In this document: piece by piece, positions 5,232 through 6,797 of the stretch
Position numbering within the stretch: the stretch's first letter is position 1
How the letters are laid out: each line of letters opens with the position of its first letter
From: Planctomycetales bacterium
GTDB taxonomy: Bacteria; Planctomycetota; Planctomycetia; Isosphaerales; Isosphaeraceae
Assembly (NCBI GenBank): GCA_027451455.1
Contig: DAIDJI010000150.1
Span: 1 to 6,797 of the forward strand
Length of the DNA: 6,797 nt
Reading direction: 5' to 3'
The notes under the pieces: generated by a model
The model's database searches: none
The model's input: only the letters and a program-made list of their open reading frames with translations
Told to the model about the DNA's origin: nothing
Position numbers and translations under genes: made by a program

Positions 5232-5402
5232 TCACGATTCCTTGAGCCGACGGACCTCGGCCTCGGCGGCCTCGACCTCGCGGCGGAGCCGGACGAGGTC
5301 CTCCGGGTCGTCGTTCTGCTTAACCGCGCCGGCGAGCTGCTGCCGCAACTGGGCCAGGCGCTTCTGCAGCACATCCAGTTTTTTCTTCGCCTTGCTGTCC
5401 AT
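5232..5402 (-). CDS. Small charged coiled-coil protein, hypothetical
   Basis: This 56-residue protein starts MDSKAKKKLDVLQKRLAQL and is almost entirely predicted helix. Leucines and other hydrophobics recur with heptad-like spacing (LDVLQKRLAQLRQQL, 9-23; LVRLRREVEAAEAEVRRL, 36-53), interrupted by a short NDDPED break at 30-35, so it may fold as a helical hairpin or oligomeric coiled coil. There is no signal peptide, transmembrane segment or known catalytic motif. The ATG at 5402 is chosen over a longer frame to 5435 because AAGGAGGG (plus-strand positions 5415-5408) precedes it by 5 bases, an excellent ribosome site. It converges on the AAA+ gene and diverges from the HelD gene. Function not recognised; the strong ribosome site argues that it is a real gene. 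Confidence 0.75.
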   Translation of the reverse strand: MDSKAKKKLDVLQKRLAQLRQQLAGAVKQNDDPEDLVRLRREVEAAEAEVRRLKES

Positions 5403-5407
5403 ACGAG

Positions 5408-5415
5408 CCCTCCTT
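5408..5415 (-). promoter_or_regulatory. Strong ribosome binding site of the small coiled-coil gene
   Basis: Read on the minus strand this is AAGGAGGG, with a five-base spacer to the ATG at 5402. It is the main argument that the 56-residue frame is translated and that the upstream in-frame ATG at 5435 is not the start. Confidence 0.75.
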
Positions 5416-5484
5416 TCCTCAACGGCGCGTGGCACCCGGGATGCGAGGGGATCTCGCCGGGTTCCCCCGGGCTCGCCGATCGAT

Positions 5485-5490
5485 TAAAAT
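5485..5490 (+). promoter_or_regulatory. Possible -10 element for the HelD gene
   Basis: TAAAAT matches five of six bases of the sigma-70-type -10 consensus and stands out in a GC-rich divergent gap. The best -35 at a 17-base spacing is TTCCCC (5462-5467), which is poor. Orientation and use are uncertain. Confidence 0.22.
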
Positions 5491-5583
5491 GCCCCGCCCG
5501 AGACCGGATGTCTCGACAGCCGCCCCTTTCCCTTTCGGCTTATCACGGGCACGACTTTGATGCCAGGATCATCCCCCCGGCCG

Positions 5584-6797
5584 ATGGCCCGCCCCGATCG
5601 GATCGCCCCGACCGTGAACCCGACCGAGGCCGAGGAGCGCGCCTTCCACGCCTCGGTCACCCGCAAGATCATCGATGCGCTGGTGGCTGTCCACGAGCGA
5701 GTGGTCGCTCGATACGAGGAGATGGACCAGATCAAGCGGCAATTCCAGGAACAGTTTCGCGAACTCGATAACGCCGACAAGGCCAACCTTCGGCAGGCGG
5801 CCGACATGGCGGCGCGGGTCGGCGAGCATGCCGTCGAGCAGCGGAGGCGGCTGGATCGCCTGGTCGAGTCTCCGTATTTCGGCCGGATTGACGCCCGGAT
5901 GCAGGGCGGAGCGGGAACGGCCAGCATCTACATCGGCGTCCATTCCTTTGCCGATCCCGACGGCGAGGGGCCGCTGATCCACGACTGGCGAGCCCCGGTC
6001 TCGAGCATGTTCTACGATTTCGAGCTTGGTCCCGCCCATTACGAGGCCCCCGAAGGACGGATCGACGGCTCGATCTCGCTGAAGCGGCAGTACCGGATCG
6101 AGCATCAGGAATTCCGGTTCATGCTGGAGTCGTCCCTGAACATCCAGGATGAGATCCTTCAGGAGGAGCTTAGCCGGGCCTCTGACGACCGCCTCAAAAA
6201 CATCGTTGCCACCATCCAGCGCGACCAGAACCGGATCATCCGCGACGACCGCGCCCGGACGCTCATCATCCAGGGGGCGGCGGGATCGGGCAAGACGTCG
6301 ATCGCCCTGCACCGGGTGGCTTACCTGCTCTACCGGTTCAAGGAAACCATTCGTTCCGAAGATATCCTCATCATCTCGCCCAACAAGGTGTTTGCGCATT
6401 ACATCTCGCGGGTTCTGCCGGAGCTGGGCGAGGAGATGATCCGGGAGACGACGATGGAGGCGCTCGCCGAGGACCTTCTCGACGGGAAGTATTCCTTCCA
6501 GACGTTCTCCGAGCAGGTTTCGGAACTTCTCAAGGATCGCGATCCGGAATTCGGCGACCGGGTCCGATTCAAGGCGACGGCCGCGTTCCTCGATCGGCTG
6601 GACGCTTACATCGGCCACGTCCGAAGCGCGAACCTGCGACCCGCCGCGATCTCGGTTGGGATGACGACCATCGACCCGAACTGGCTCGCCGTTCAGCTCC
6701 GGAAGCGGTCGCAGCTCGCGATCAGCGAGCAGATCAACGGTGCCCTCACGGCGATCATGGATCACCTGCATTATTACCACGGTCGGCCTGTCACCGG
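5584..6797 (+). CDS. helD: HelD-type superfamily 1 helicase, RNA polymerase recycling factor (partial, 3' end cut)
   Basis: The first 404 residues are present; family members are usually around 700 or more, so the motor's second half lies outside the window. HelD proteins are UvrD/Rep-like ATPases that bind RNA polymerase and free stalled complexes from DNA in an ATP-dependent cycle. Seen here: a long charged helical N-terminus (about 15-95) matching the coiled coil that enters the polymerase secondary channel; the family block YFGRID (98-103) and LIHDWRAPVSSMFYDFELGP (131-150); LKRQYRIE; SSLNIQDEILQEEL (183-196); a Q-motif-like NIVATIQRDQNRIIR (206-220); Walker A GAAGSGKTS (231-239); and ILIISPNKVF (261-270), motif Ia-like. 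The start is uncertain: ATG 5584 or in-frame ATG 5560, neither with a good ribosome site. 5584 is preferred because the eight codons between them use rarer triplets. Identity is very likely. Confidence 0.92.
   Translation, partial: MARPDRIAPTVNPTEAEERAFHASVTRKIIDALVAVHERVVARYEEMDQIKRQFQEQFRELDNADKANLRQAADMAARVGEHAVEQRRRLDRLVESPYFGRIDARMQGGAGTASIYIGVHSFADPDGEGPLIHDWRAPVSSMFYDFELGPAHYEAPEGRIDGSISLKRQYRIEHQEFRFMLESSLNIQDEILQEELSRASDDRLKNIVATIQRDQNRIIRDDRARTLIIQGAAGSGKTSIALHRVAYLLYRFKETIRSEDILIISPNKVFAHYISRVLPELGEEMIRETTMEALAEDLLDGKYSFQTFSEQVSELLKDRDPEFGDRVRFKATAAFLDRLDAYIGHVRSANLRPAAISVGMTTIDPNWLAVQLRKRSQLAISEQINGALTAIMDHLHYYHGRPVT

Noticed and set aside
5569..6780. 403-residue open frame on the minus strand
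   Set aside because: It is antisense to the strongly conserved HelD coding frame and shows no motif of its own; long antisense frames are expected at this GC content.

Overview
The window is GC-rich DNA. Its gene content suggests a planctomycete, probably of the Isosphaerales type: a secreted EF-hand protein with Gly/Pro-rich repeats, a YHYH-domain secreted protein, intergenic 'ACCACAGAGACACAGAGG' repeats, and large gaps full of hairpins. This taxonomic call is inference from family content, not from a marker gene. No rRNA, tRNA or CRISPR array was seen.

Layout. Positions 1-480 hold no intact gene. They contain one copy of a dispersed repeat (1-77), a dense array of eight CCGTAATCGG decamers (95-260), and on the minus strand a short open stretch (252-371) that looks like the broken end of a gene. 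A two-gene type II toxin-antitoxin module follows on the plus strand (481-711 and 708-1001, overlapping by ATGA), with several hairpins just downstream. A second copy of the dispersed repeat (1161-1237) lies beyond it, so repeats flank the module. The rest of 1002-1605 is non-coding or doubtful and ends with a perfect 10-bp-stem hairpin.

From 1606 to 3754 are two exported proteins: an EF-hand/CpxP-like Gly-Pro-rich protein and a YHYH-domain protein. They are separated by about 200 bp carrying the ACCACAGAGACACAGAGG repeat in direct and inverted orientation. Then comes a cytoplasmic AAA+ ATPase with a probable N-terminal winged-helix domain (GTG start at 3837). Converging on it from the minus strand is a 56-residue charged coiled-coil protein (5232-5402). 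Divergent from that is the 5' two-thirds or less of a HelD-type superfamily 1 helicase, which runs off the right edge.

The toxin-antitoxin pair is a self-contained unit. The EF-hand and YHYH proteins may share a metal-related role in the envelope. The AAA+ ATPase, coiled-coil protein and HelD are probably independent transcription units. Nothing here amounts to a clearly new system. The least explained items are the decamer array next to a gene remnant, the repeat-flanked toxin-antitoxin cassette, and the wHTH-AAA+ ATPase whose client is unknown.
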